Part shown: one piece after another, positions 26,996 through 35,849 of the stretch
How the letters are laid out: each line of letters starts with the position of its first letter
Position numbering within the stretch: the stretch's first letter is position 1
NCBI GenBank assembly: GCA_035295745.1
Contig: DATGIL010000031.1
Location: forward strand, 1-63,299
Origin: JAIQFL01 sp035295745
GTDB taxonomy: Bacteria; Acidobacteriota; Terriglobia; Bryobacterales; Bryobacteraceae
DNA: 63,299 nt
Direction of reading: 5' to 3'
Notes under the pieces: generated by a model
What the model was told of the DNA's origin: nothing
The model's input: only the letters and a program-made list of their open reading frames with translations
Database searches by the model: none
Translations under genes and position numbers: made by a program

Positions 26996-29347
26996 CTACT
27001 TCACGCTCTTGCCCGCGCTTTTGCCGAGCCGCGCTCGCAGCCCCTCGTAGATGCGATAGCTCGCGCTGCCGGGGAAGGCGCGCCCGCTCTTCACCATGAC
27101 CTCCAGAATCGCCAGCGCCTTCTCGGGCGACCGTTCTGCCATCACGTACGAAAACGCCATCTCCGCCTGCGCCGCCTTCTTTTCGCTGTCCTTGGTCTTC
27201 CAGGTCGCCTTCGCGAATCCCGCCAGCACCTTATCTACGACGGGGTCTTGGGCAATCAATGCCGCCCAAATCAGCAACCGCAGCACATTGCGGCCGGTCA
27301 CCGTGAGCCGCAGTGCTTCGCCCGCGCCGAAGGGCGCAAACCAGTCCGTGAACCGCCGCCGGAACAGCGCTGCCCCAATCTTCGGAAAGGCAGCCTGCGC
27401 CGGCTGGAACCATTTCTTAGTCGGCTTCTCCGTGATCGTGAAGGTCGCCTCATCCAGCAACGCAATCCACGCCGCGCGCTCCTGTTCGTCCATCGAGCGT
27501 AGATCGCTCCGCACGCGCTCGCCCCAGCACGCATCCAGCTTGATTGGCAGCACGTCTTCGAACCACAGGAACCACTCCGCCTTGGCTCGGTACTGATTGT
27601 CGGTATGCGAAGTCCCCAGCGTCGAAATCCACTCGCGGAACGCCTGCGCCAGTTCCACGTTCCATCCGTGCTCCGCCACATGCTTCTGGCACAATTCGAA
27701 GACCTTCCAGCGCCCCGGACTACCTTGGATGACTCCCACCAGCGACTTCGACGGCACACGCCGAATCCGTTTGAGCGACCTCGGCGCGAGCCCCTGATCG
27801 CATCCGAAACCCCAGAAACACTGCTTCCACGCGTTCACCAGATCAGTCGAATACTCTTTCTCGCGCCCGTGGATCCACTCCCACCGGTTCACCGCCGCCT
27901 GATTCAGGCCCACGGGATCTGAAGAGAACTGGCGGAGAATGTCCCGGGTGATGGAATCGAGTGAGGCACGGACGTCCGGTCCGGCGTCAAACCATGGGTG
28001 CTTCGCGCTCAGCTGCGCGGCGAGCAGTTTGATCGCCGGGGTCCGCTCCGCCTCGGGGATGGATCCCATTGCCGCCAGGTGGCTCGACACTGTGGGATGT
28101 ACGTATGGCCCCCGCGCCACCGCCAGCGCGCTCAATTGCAGAAGCTCTTCGATGCGCCGCTGGTGCGGCTCGAGTGCCGGCACCGTGTCCCACCGGTAGC
28201 CATCGATTCCAATACCGCGCGCCTCGCCCACGAATGCCTCGAGCGCGGCTTCGTACTCGCGGCGCACATCTTCGGTCGCGGTCACGGGGTTCATGGCCAG
28301 CGCCTCCAGGCAGGCGAAGCAGCGATCCTTGGGACGGCGGGCCAGAATCCACAGGTAGGTTTCGATCCACCCTGCATCGCTCGCGCGGCGCCAGGGAGCG
28401 CAGGCCACGGCATACAAGAGGTCATCGCAGGCCTGGCCTTCGAGCCGCTGAATGAGCAGCAGAACATGACGGAAGATGACCGTGCCCGCTGGCGAAAGCG
28501 CCGTCCCCTCCTTGAGAAGCGCGATCCAGCGCCGCAGGGCGGCCTCCTGACGCCCGGACCCCAGTTCCTTTAATGTCGACCGGCATGACGTACTTGGTTC
28601 GCAGGCACCCGCGGCCTGTTGATTCCTGCCGTCGAAGGCAGCGAGCCACAGAGCCCGCAGTTCCGAATCCATGTTCTGGATGTCGCGGCGTACGCCGGCG
28701 GTCCAGCACGGTTCCGCGGGCGTCAGCGCCGCCTCCGACCGGAAGAATGGCCAGACAAAGCGTTGCCACGCGGTGGTGGTCTTGTGGATCTGCTGTGCGT
28801 GCGCGAGCAGTTCTCGCAGCGCCTCCGCCGTGTCGCCGGCGAGCGGCCCGGATTTCTCCAAGCCCTTGGCGAACGTCCCCATACGGTCCAGGTAGTCGAA
28901 GATGGCCGGCATCTGGATGCAATCGGCATGCCGTGCCAGAGAGGCGAACACCTCGCCGGTGGGCTGTTTGAGATCGCGCAAAAGCAGTGCGGCCATGTCG
29001 CTCAGATGGTTCCTGTGTTCCCGAACGGCATCGCCCCGTGTGGTTTGCCAGCGAAGACGCCGGAGCACTGGCGCCAACCAGACTTGAGGCTTGCCCTTCA
29101 GAGTCTCGGGATACAGAGCCTCTTTGGATGGCATATCCCGCTGGCGCGCGAGCAAATCGAGGCCGCTCCTCGTGGCCCCTGCAGGATATTTCTTCCGGAA
29201 AGCCGCGTAAAGCCGCTGGGCATTATCCAGGTCATGGCTGATCAGCATCTGGACCCGGAAATCCCCGTCGCCACTCTCAAACAGAAACCCGTCCGGCATA
29301 AGAACGGCAGTATAACTCTGCTTCCCGGCTAATTCGATGATTACCAA
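26996..29347 (-). CDS. Large hypothetical protein, helical-repeat-like
   Basis: A 783-residue soluble protein without signal peptide or membrane segment. I do not recognise a named domain. It is rich in Trp, Leu and Arg, with many ~30-40-residue helical segments (ALRLTVTGRNVLRLLIWAAL; QERAAWIALLDEATF; RELLAHAQQIHKTTTAWQRF), and 'VRRDIQNMDSELRALWLAAF' and 'VRSDLRSMDEQERAAWIALL' are internal duplicates about 380 residues apart. This recalls the HEAT-like N-terminal regions of DUF4132/WGR proteins. It ends with a Lys-rich tail (GKSAGKSVK). It stands alone, 79 bp before the PfkB operon on the same strand. Confidence 0.7.
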   Translation of the reverse strand: MVIIELAGKQSYTAVLMPDGFLFESGDGDFRVQMLISHDLDNAQRLYAAFRKKYPAGATRSGLDLLARQRDMPSKEALYPETLKGKPQVWLAPVLRRLRWQTTRGDAVREHRNHLSDMAALLLRDLKQPTGEVFASLARHADCIQMPAIFDYLDRMGTFAKGLEKSGPLAGDTAEALRELLAHAQQIHKTTTAWQRFVWPFFRSEAALTPAEPCWTAGVRRDIQNMDSELRALWLAAFDGRNQQAAGACEPSTSCRSTLKELGSGRQEAALRRWIALLKEGTALSPAGTVIFRHVLLLIQRLEGQACDDLLYAVACAPWRRASDAGWIETYLWILARRPKDRCFACLEALAMNPVTATEDVRREYEAALEAFVGEARGIGIDGYRWDTVPALEPHQRRIEELLQLSALAVARGPYVHPTVSSHLAAMGSIPEAERTPAIKLLAAQLSAKHPWFDAGPDVRASLDSITRDILRQFSSDPVGLNQAAVNRWEWIHGREKEYSTDLVNAWKQCFWGFGCDQGLAPRSLKRIRRVPSKSLVGVIQGSPGRWKVFELCQKHVAEHGWNVELAQAFREWISTLGTSHTDNQYRAKAEWFLWFEDVLPIKLDACWGERVRSDLRSMDEQERAAWIALLDEATFTITEKPTKKWFQPAQAAFPKIGAALFRRRFTDWFAPFGAGEALRLTVTGRNVLRLLIWAALIAQDPVVDKVLAGFAKATWKTKDSEKKAAQAEMAFSYVMAERSPEKALAILEVMVKSGRAFPGSASYRIYEGLRARLGKSAGKSVK

Positions 29348-29457
29348 CGGTATGGGAGGACGGTAGTAAGTACTTCGAGTCGGCTAAACGACAGCCCGGA
29401 CAATCAGTTTCAGCCTCAGAAGTTGTGAACACCCCGAAGCGTAGTAGGGCGCTCGGA

Positions 29458-29783
29458 CGAGCCGCGGCGGTGAGAAGCTGTGAAAAATCGGGGACATCGC
29501 TTGCTCACGCGCGCGGCTCGCAAGCGCACGTATGGCGCAAATGTATCTGGGTAGGTTGCGAGCGGCGGCGGTGAGAAGCTGTGAAAAATCGGGGACATCG
29601 CTTGCTGACGCGCGCGGCTCGCAAGCGCACGTATCGCGCAAAGGTATCTGGGGTAGGTTACGAGCCGCGACGGTGACGGAGCGGTGAAAAATCCGGGACA
29701 TCGCTTGCTGACGCGCGCGGCTCGCAAGCGCACGTATCGCGCGAACGTATCTGGGTAGGTTACGAGCCGCGACGGTGACGGAG
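29458..29783 (+). repeat. Tandem array of three ~101-bp units plus a partial (repeat family 1)
   Basis: Units start with CGAGCCGCGACGGTGACGGA-like sequence at 29458, 29559, 29661 and a partial at 29763 (periods 101, 102, 102). Each core ends CGCTTGCTGACGCGCGCGGC then TCG; CGAGCCGCG and CGCGGCTCG (e.g. 29661-29669 and 29716-29724) are 9-bp inverted ends. The linker (AAGCGCACGTATCGCGC, then GTATCTGGGTAGGTTA) differs from that of the 3.2-kb array, but the core is shared. It fills the divergent gap between the unknown gene and the phosphoesterase. Confidence 0.9.
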
Positions 29784-29925
29784 CGGAGCCGATTGCGCGC
29801 CTCCCTTCCACTTCCAGGTCAACCAGAGTGGATTGTGCCGCACGAGTTGCATCTGCTAACTCTCGTCCGTTCGGGAATAGCGGCGGGCCCGCGCCAGTAT
29901 GCGAGACAGGAGATATCAGAAATCG

Positions 29926-31455
29926 ATGCACTGGAAACTGCTACTTACTGCCGGCCTCGGCCTCGCGTCACCTCTGGCGAGCGTCCTGGCGCAGACCACG
30001 ACCCCCACGACACCCATCGAACATGTAGTCGTGATCTTTCAGGAGAACGTGTCGTTCGATCATTACTTCGCCACCTATCCCGTTGCCGCGAACCCCGGCG
30101 GACAGCCCGTTTTCGTACCGCAGAACATCGGCGGACACCCGACTCCAACCGTCAACGGGTTGATCGGCCCGCTGATGACTCACAACCCCAACTCCACTCA
30201 GCCGTTCCGGCTCGACCGGACGCAGGCCGTCATCTGCGACCAGGATCACGACTACACCGCCGAGCAGAAGGCCATGGATGGCGGAGCGATGGACCAGTTC
30301 GTCAACAACCTGGGACAGACCGCGGCGAATTGCAACGATGCGGGCAAAGGTAAGGGGCTGGTGATGGGCTTTTACGACGGCAACACGGTCACGGCTCTTT
30401 GGAATTACGCGCAGTACTTCGCGCTCAGCGACAACTTCTTCAGCACCGAGTTCGGGCCTTCCACTCTCGGCCATCTGAACCTGGTCTCGGGTCAGACTAA
30501 CGGCGTGACCGTGGTCCGCGACACCGGAACGGCCGCGTCGGTAATTCGCAACGGCACGCTCATCGGAGATATCCGCCCGGCGCTCGACGACTGTTCGGCC
30601 GCAACCGCAAACACCGTGACCATGTCGGGCCCCAATGTGGGCGATCTGCTGAATCAGAAGAAGGTCACCTGGGGATGGTTTGCGGGCGGATTCGCTCCCA
30701 GTTCGCGCAACGCCGATGGAACCGCCGTGTGCAACACCCAGCACACCCTGTTCGATGGATCGGCCCCGGTAGCCGACTACGTAGCCAATCACGAGCCGTT
30801 CCAGTTCTATCAATCCACGGCGAATCCGCACCATATGCCCGCGACCTCGGTCGCCATGATCGGCCAGACCGACCAGGCCAATCACCAGTACGACATCAGC
30901 GATTTCTTCAAAGCGCTAGACGCGGGCAACCTGCCAGCGGTGAGTTTCCTCAAGGCGCCGGCCTATGAGGATGGGCATGCCGGGTATTCCGATCCACTGG
31001 ATGAGCAGACTTTTCTGGTGACGACGATCAACCGGCTCCAGGAGTCTGCCTACTGGAAAAGCACTGCGGTGATCATTACGTGGGATGACTCCGACGGACT
31101 CTACGATCACGCGATGCCTCCCATCGTGAGCGGCTCCGCCACGGACGCAGATGCGCTGAACGGGCAGGGCGCCTGCGGAGCCCAGCCCTCCAACGCACCT
31201 ACCGGACGCTGCGGATACGGCCAGCGCCTGCCGTTATTGGTGGTGTCGCACTTCGCCCGGGTCAACTACGTAGACCATGCGATCACCGACCAGACCTCGA
31301 TCCTGCGCTTCATTGAAGACAACTGGAACCTGGGACAAATCGGCGGAACGTCATTCGACGCGATGGCGGGCTCCATCAAGACGATGTTCGACTTCGAAAA
31401 CGGCGGCACCGCTCGTAAGTTGCTGCTCGAGCCAACCAGCGGACTGCCTCAGTAA
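29926..31455 (+). CDS. Secreted phosphoesterase, phospholipase C-like
   Basis: The ATG at 29926 gives a good signal peptide (WKLLLTAGLGLASPLASVLAQ); an ATG at 29899 is the alternative. The 509-residue protein belongs to the phosphoesterase family of acid phosphatases and non-haemolytic phospholipases C: VVVIFQENVSFDHYFATYP at the mature N-terminus (usually ENRSFDHYFG), LSDNFFSTEFGPSTLGHL in the middle, IITWDDSDGLYDHAMPP and VDHAITDQTSILRFIEDNW at the end, carrying the metal Asp/His set. It likely releases phosphate from lipids or organic phosphates outside the cytoplasm. Repeat array upstream; DUF2238 gene convergent, 7 bp away. Confidence 0.9.
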   Translation: MHWKLLLTAGLGLASPLASVLAQTTTPTTPIEHVVVIFQENVSFDHYFATYPVAANPGGQPVFVPQNIGGHPTPTVNGLIGPLMTHNPNSTQPFRLDRTQAVICDQDHDYTAEQKAMDGGAMDQFVNNLGQTAANCNDAGKGKGLVMGFYDGNTVTALWNYAQYFALSDNFFSTEFGPSTLGHLNLVSGQTNGVTVVRDTGTAASVIRNGTLIGDIRPALDDCSAATANTVTMSGPNVGDLLNQKKVTWGWFAGGFAPSSRNADGTAVCNTQHTLFDGSAPVADYVANHEPFQFYQSTANPHHMPATSVAMIGQTDQANHQYDISDFFKALDAGNLPAVSFLKAPAYEDGHAGYSDPLDEQTFLVTTINRLQESAYWKSTAVIITWDDSDGLYDHAMPPIVSGSATDADALNGQGACGAQPSNAPTGRCGYGQRLPLLVVSHFARVNYVDHAITDQTSILRFIEDNWNLGQIGGTSFDAMAGSIKTMFDFENGGTARKLLLEPTSGLPQ

Positions 31456-31462
31456 CCGAGGC

Positions 31463-32149
31463 CTACCGTCCCACCGACGCCATTACGCGGGCTTCCTGCT
31501 CGCGTTGGCGTCGTTTGCGCATGTGCACACCGATGCCGGTCAGACCCATGCTGACGACCGCACCGGCGAAGCCCATGAACATATCCTTGTGAGTGTCCCA
31601 CGGGTCGCCCTGTAATCCGAGAAAGGCTTCGCCGGCGTCGGGAGAAGCGATTACCGCCACCACGGCCTCTATGATCTCGTAAGCGGCGCCCAGTCCCAAA
31701 GCAAACACCACCGGGATCCACAGGTTCCAAAAGCCTCGCAGATTGGCCTTGCGCAGCAGCATCTCGCGCAGGGGATAGGCTACCAGCAGCCCGAACCCGA
31801 AGTGCACCACGCGGTCGAAGTCGTTGCGGGTGGAGTGTGTGATCACCTTCATCCATTCCCCGGCAGGCACGCTGCCGTAGATGCTGTGGGCGCCCCACTC
31901 ATGCATGGAGAGGTAGACGAAGAGCAGCAGATACGATAGCTCAGATAAGGCCAGGGCGCGATAGGTGGCGGCCAGTGCGCCAATCAGCGCGAAGACCAGC
32001 ATATTCTCCAGGAGCCAGTCCGCCACCATCCTCGGATGAATCGCGGAGAGTACAAACACGATGGAAAACAGGAGTAGCAGAACATGCAGGAAACGATTCG
32101 ACCGGAAGGGGACATTGCCGGCGGTTGATGCAGTGGTCATTTGAGGCAA
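31463..32149 (-). CDS. DUF2238 (YjdF-like) membrane protein
   Basis: A 228-residue protein with about six transmembrane helices (FLHVLLLLFSIVFVLSAI; LVFALIGALAATYRALAL; LSYLLLFVYLSMHEWGAHS; WIPVVFALGLGAAYEIIEA; AGAVVSMGLTGIGVHM). The family motifs HEWGAHSIYG, NDFDRVVHFGFGLL, AYEIIEA and GDPWDTHKDM are all present; their Glu, His and Asp residues sit on one membrane face. The role is unknown. It ends in an Arg-rich cytosolic tail. Confidence 0.9.
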   Translation of the reverse strand: MPQMTTASTAGNVPFRSNRFLHVLLLLFSIVFVLSAIHPRMVADWLLENMLVFALIGALAATYRALALSELSYLLLFVYLSMHEWGAHSIYGSVPAGEWMKVITHSTRNDFDRVVHFGFGLLVAYPLREMLLRKANLRGFWNLWIPVVFALGLGAAYEIIEAVVAVIASPDAGEAFLGLQGDPWDTHKDMFMGFAGAVVSMGLTGIGVHMRKRRQREQEARVMASVGR

Positions 32150-32173
32150 TGCCTTATGATAGCGAACCGCTCC

Positions 32174-33274
32174 TCATCGCAAAAAACGGCGGAGCCTCTC
32201 CAACTCCGCCTCCAACTCGCGCTTGAAGGCGCGATCACGCGGCGGGCCCGATCCCACATACCCAAAATCGCTCCTCAGTTCTCCATTTTCCATGACAAGA
32301 TTTCCCCATCCGATCACTCGATCTCGCCAGAGGATCGGCATCGCATAGTAGCCCATCTTGCGCTTATGTGCCGGCGTATAGGCTTCGAACCGGTAAACCC
32401 ATCCCCACAACAGCTCGAAGCGGTCGCGGTCCCACACCATCGGATCGAACGGTGTCAACAAACGCACGCCTTCGGGTGCGGCGACGCCAGCCAAATCTTC
32501 TCCTGCGGGCCAATACCAGTCCACGCCATCCACTCGCGCGGACGCCAGCCTTGCCTTCGCCCGCATCAGGGCTTTCTTCAAGTCAGGCTGCCACTGCGGC
32601 GCCGCATACTTGAGGCGGCGGACCAGGTCGGCCAGACAGGATCCCGGCAGAGGCGCATAAATTCCTAAGGCGGCGTCCACCAGCGCGTCGAGGCGAGCCT
32701 GGCATTCCGCCTCAGTATCCGGCGCAGGCCGCTGCTGGTGTACGGCGTAGATGCGGATGCCGGCCTCGCGCCGCACCACGCGCAGCAGTCCGCGATAGTG
32801 CATCTTGCCCATCAGATGCGTGGTCGCGTTCGAAGTTCCGCCCCAGTAGTTCTTTACCTTGCCGTGCGCGAAGTGCGCATCGACATCGCGCGGGTGGACA
32901 GCCCCGCGCTCCTGGATGAATTCGAGCAGCAGCCGTGCCTTTTTTCGTTGCGCGGCAGGCCACTTGACGAGTCCTTCAGCAGGCTCACCGACTTCCGACC
33001 GTGGATGCATCAATGCCTGCAGCGACCTGGTCACGAAGCCGTAGACTACGAAGAAATCCTCTTCGATGCCTAGTTCTTCGTAACATCGCGCCAGATCGCC
33101 CGCGCGGTAGTCCTGGACGCGGAGGCGCAGCGTCAGATCCTGCGCTCGTGCAGGAGCGCGGATCGGGTCGGCCTGGACGAAGCTTACGCGCTCGATGGCA
33201 GCTTCCAGGTTCGTGGGCGACGCGAGGCTCCGCGCCACGGCGAAGCGTCGCAAATCATTCAACTCAACTTTCAT
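32174..33274 (-). CDS. YcaQ-like winged-helix DNA glycosylase (HTH_42)
   Basis: A 366-residue protein of the YcaQ/AlkX group, which unhooks interstrand DNA crosslinks. The N-terminus VELNDLRRFAVARS and RVSFVQADPI hold the QxD motif (Q-A-D) thought to position the catalytic water. The three winged-helix repeats follow, with NYWGGTSNATTHLMGKMHYRG as the second and LLTPFDPMVWDRDRF and YTPAHKRKMGYYAMPILWRD as the conserved C-terminal segments. It is separated from the DUF2238 gene by 24 bp on the same strand. The BlaI operon is divergent from it. Confidence 0.9.
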   Translation of the reverse strand: MKVELNDLRRFAVARSLASPTNLEAAIERVSFVQADPIRAPARAQDLTLRLRVQDYRAGDLARCYEELGIEEDFFVVYGFVTRSLQALMHPRSEVGEPAEGLVKWPAAQRKKARLLLEFIQERGAVHPRDVDAHFAHGKVKNYWGGTSNATTHLMGKMHYRGLLRVVRREAGIRIYAVHQQRPAPDTEAECQARLDALVDAALGIYAPLPGSCLADLVRRLKYAAPQWQPDLKKALMRAKARLASARVDGVDWYWPAGEDLAGVAAPEGVRLLTPFDPMVWDRDRFELLWGWVYRFEAYTPAHKRKMGYYAMPILWRDRVIGWGNLVMENGELRSDFGYVGSGPPRDRAFKRELEAELERLRRFLR

Positions 33275-33314
33275 GACACGCCGATCTCACCCAAAATCAA
33301 TCTTACAATCCCCC

Positions 33315-33363
33315 TTGACACGCGGATTCGATGATGCTAATTTTCTAGCATGATGCTAAAAAT
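33315..33363 (+). promoter_or_regulatory. blaI promoter with overlapping palindromic operators
   Basis: TTGACA (33315-33320) and TAATTT (33338-33343) are 17 bp apart. The half-site ATGCTA occurs at 33334-33339, inverted (TAGCAT) at 33346-33351, and direct again at 33353-33358. The middle site pairs both ways: ATGCTA-6-TAGCAT over the -10 and TAGCAT-g-ATGCTA just after it. This suits autorepression by BlaI dimers. A GGAGG-type ribosome site follows at about 33370. Confidence 0.7.
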
Positions 33364-33381
33364 TCAGCAGGAGGCCGGCCG

Positions 33382-33762
33382 GTGAGCGTGGGAGCCCTGA
33401 GCCGCCGGGAACGGCAGATCATGGACATTCTCTACCAGCGAGGCAAAGCGTCCGCCTCGGACGTGCGCGAGGCGATGGAGGATGCGCCTGGTTATTCCGC
33501 GGTGCGCGCCATGTTGCGAGTGCTGGAAGAGAAGGGACACGTCAAACACCAGGCGGAGGGCCTGAAGTACGTGTATGTGCCGGTGGTGGCGCGCGAGAAG
33601 GCCAAACGATCGGCAGTGAAGCATCTGCTGGATACCTTCTTTGCGGGTTCGCCGGAGCAGATTGTGGCGGCGCTTCTCGATGTCTCGGCGACTAAGCTGA
33701 CGCGCGAGGAACTTGACCGCATGTCGGAAATGATCGAGAAGGCCAAGCGAGAGGAGAACTGA
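33382..33762 (+). CDS. BlaI/MecI/CopY family repressor
   Basis: GTG start at 33382, 7 bp after AGGAGG. The 126-residue winged helix has LSRRERQIMDILYQRGKASA, YSAVRAMLRVLEEKGHV and the wing LKYVYVPVVAREKAKRSAVK, then the C-terminal dimerisation helices (EQIVAALLDVSATKLTREEL). In this family a partner M56 metalloprotease cleaves or inactivates the repressor when it senses a signal. The partner follows after one base. The operator candidates at its promoter predict autoregulation. Confidence 0.93.
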   Translation: MSVGALSRRERQIMDILYQRGKASASDVREAMEDAPGYSAVRAMLRVLEEKGHVKHQAEGLKYVYVPVVAREKAKRSAVKHLLDTFFAGSPEQIVAALLDVSATKLTREELDRMSEMIEKAKREEN

Positions 33763-33763
33763 G

Positions 33764-35842
33764 ATGTCAGGCTGGAACGAGTCGGTGTGGTTTTCGATGT
33801 TCCTGGGAGCGGCGCTCAAAAGCACGATCGTGCTGGGGGCTGCGTGGATTCTGGCGTTGCTGCTACGGGGCCGCTCGGCAGCGGCCCGCCACCTGGTGTG
33901 GACGGCGGCTGCGGCCGCAGTGCTGGCCTTGCCCCTGTTGACGCTGGCGTTACCGGCACTGCGGGTGCCGGTTTCCAGCGAGACGCTACCGGCCAATACA
34001 AGCCTGGTTTTCCGGGCGATCGGCATCGCGGGCGTTGATGATTCCTCGGTTCCCGTCACATCCCCCGCTCCGCCCCACGCGGCGGCCTCCCAGGCCGCAT
34101 TCCGGCGGGATACGCGATTCTGGCTCCTGATGATCTGGGCCGCTGGCGCGGCAGCATCTCTTCTCAAGATGTCGGTCTCCTACGTGGCGCTCTGGCGGAT
34201 GCGCCGCCATTCCCTGCCGCTCGACGACTGCGGGCTTACTTCGAGTTTGGCGAAGTCCCTCGAGATCGAGCAGCCTGTGCCGGTCTTCGAGACCGCGTCA
34301 GGCGGCATGCCCATGACCTTCGGATTCCTTCGCCCCGCGGTGTTCATGCCCTCCGACTGCGTCGCGTGGACCGAAGAGCGCCGCCGTGTCGTGCTGCTGC
34401 ATGAACTGGCGCACGTCCGGCGCGGCGATGCGGCGACTCATCTGCTGGCACGCACCGCCTTGAGCCTCAACTGGTGGAACCCGCTCGCCTGGATAGCCTG
34501 GCGCGAGTTCCTCAAGGAGCGGGAACGTGCGACCGACGACCTGGTGCTGCGCGCCGGCGCCCGCGCGTCCGAATATGCCAGCCATCTACTGGAGGTGGCC
34601 CGTTCGATGCACACCACCGCCTTGGGCAGTTCCGCCGCCGTAGCCATGGCTCGCAGGTCGCAACTGGAAGGACGCCTGCTTGCGATCCTCGATTCACGCG
34701 TCAATCGCACCCCCATCGCAGGAGCCGGGACCCCGGCTCTGATCGCGATGCTCGCCGTATTGCTGGTGGCGCCGTTCGCGGCCGTGCGCGCGCAGGATCC
34801 CGTGCCGGCACCACCCGTCGCGCCAGAAATCGATGCCACCATTCGTGCGGCGAATGCGCAGAAGAATCACGAAATCCTGGAGTATGCCGCGGCGGCCTAC
34901 GAGAAGCTGCGGAATTATGACACCGCGCAAACCCTGCTGGAGTCCGCGTTGACCATTCGCGGAGAGGTATCGGGCCAACAGAGCGCGGCCTATGCGGCCG
35001 GCCTGGTGAAGCTGGGCGACCTGGAAGCCAAGCGCAATCGGCCGGTGGATGCAGCCAACTTCTACACCAAGGCCGTATCGCTCGGAGATCGTCCGGAGGT
35101 TGCTCCGGCGTTGGTATATCTGGGAATGCGCGCGTACGGCAAGAAGGACTATGCCCAAGCCACCGACCTTTTGCAGCGTGCCATCAACGTAGCGCCGTCG
35201 GGGCCTGAAGCCGGGCGTGCCTATACGTGGATGGCCGCCGTTCGCGAAGCACAGGCGGGCGGGGCTGCGGCTCCTCTTCCGACATTCCAAACCACCACGG
35301 TCTACAACACCACGACCCAGAAGTACGACCTTCTCACATCCGCGGAAGTGGAGTCTCTGCTGCAGAAAGCACTGACGGCCGAACCTCCAGATTCGCTGGA
35401 TACGGCGGTCACTCTCGAGTTGTATGCCCGCTTCCTGCGCAACCAGGATCGCCAGGGAGAAGCTACCCCGATCGCCAATCGCGCCGCGGAGATTCGACGG
35501 CAAAGCATTGCTGCCGATCCGAGTCTGAACAGTGCCACACTTCGTTCGACTACGGCCGTGAAGGTGGGCGGCGGAATCAGTGCCCCAGTCGTACTTTCTA
35601 AGACTGATCCCGCCTACACCGAAGAGGCTCGCGCGGCAAAGTACCAGGGAACCGTGCTTCTGGGAGTCGAAATTGGCCCCGACGGAAAGGCGCAAAACGT
35701 CCAAGTGGTTCGCAGTCTGGGGCTGGGACTCGACGAAAAGGCTATCGAGGCCGTGAAACAATGGCGATTTAAGCCCGGCATGAAAGATGGCCAACCCGTG
35801 ACCGTCCAGGCCAACATCGAAGTCAACTTCCGCCTCCTCTAA
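33764..35842 (+). CDS. M56 (BlaR1-like) metalloprotease with TPR and TonB C-terminal domains
   Basis: A 692-residue membrane protein. N-terminal helices (SMFLGAALKSTIVLGAAWIL; WTAAAAAVLALPLLTLALPA; WLLMIWAAGAAASLLKMSV) enclose the M56 peptidase domain with the zinc site HELAH at 213-217. A further TM (about 325-345) leads to an extracytoplasmic part: TPR-like repeats (about 370-590) and a TonB C-terminal domain (about 600-692: GTVLLGVEIGPDGKAQNVQV, AVKQWRFKPG, NIEVNFRLL). BlaR1 has a penicillin-binding sensor at this position; here it is replaced by TPR plus TonB-C, so the input is likely an envelope protein rather than a beta-lactam. Confidence 0.9.
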   Translation: MSGWNESVWFSMFLGAALKSTIVLGAAWILALLLRGRSAAARHLVWTAAAAAVLALPLLTLALPALRVPVSSETLPANTSLVFRAIGIAGVDDSSVPVTSPAPPHAAASQAAFRRDTRFWLLMIWAAGAAASLLKMSVSYVALWRMRRHSLPLDDCGLTSSLAKSLEIEQPVPVFETASGGMPMTFGFLRPAVFMPSDCVAWTEERRRVVLLHELAHVRRGDAATHLLARTALSLNWWNPLAWIAWREFLKERERATDDLVLRAGARASEYASHLLEVARSMHTTALGSSAAVAMARRSQLEGRLLAILDSRVNRTPIAGAGTPALIAMLAVLLVAPFAAVRAQDPVPAPPVAPEIDATIRAANAQKNHEILEYAAAAYEKLRNYDTAQTLLESALTIRGEVSGQQSAAYAAGLVKLGDLEAKRNRPVDAANFYTKAVSLGDRPEVAPALVYLGMRAYGKKDYAQATDLLQRAINVAPSGPEAGRAYTWMAAVREAQAGGAAAPLPTFQTTTVYNTTTQKYDLLTSAEVESLLQKALTAEPPDSLDTAVTLELYARFLRNQDRQGEATPIANRAAEIRRQSIAADPSLNSATLRSTTAVKVGGGISAPVVLSKTDPAYTEEARAAKYQGTVLLGVEIGPDGKAQNVQVVRSLGLGLDEKAIEAVKQWRFKPGMKDGQPVTVQANIEVNFRLL

Positions 35843-35849
35843 CACTCCC

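Noticed and set aside
29416..29931. 171-codon minus frame over the second array
   Set aside because: Same cause as in the first array; it is made of translated repeat units.
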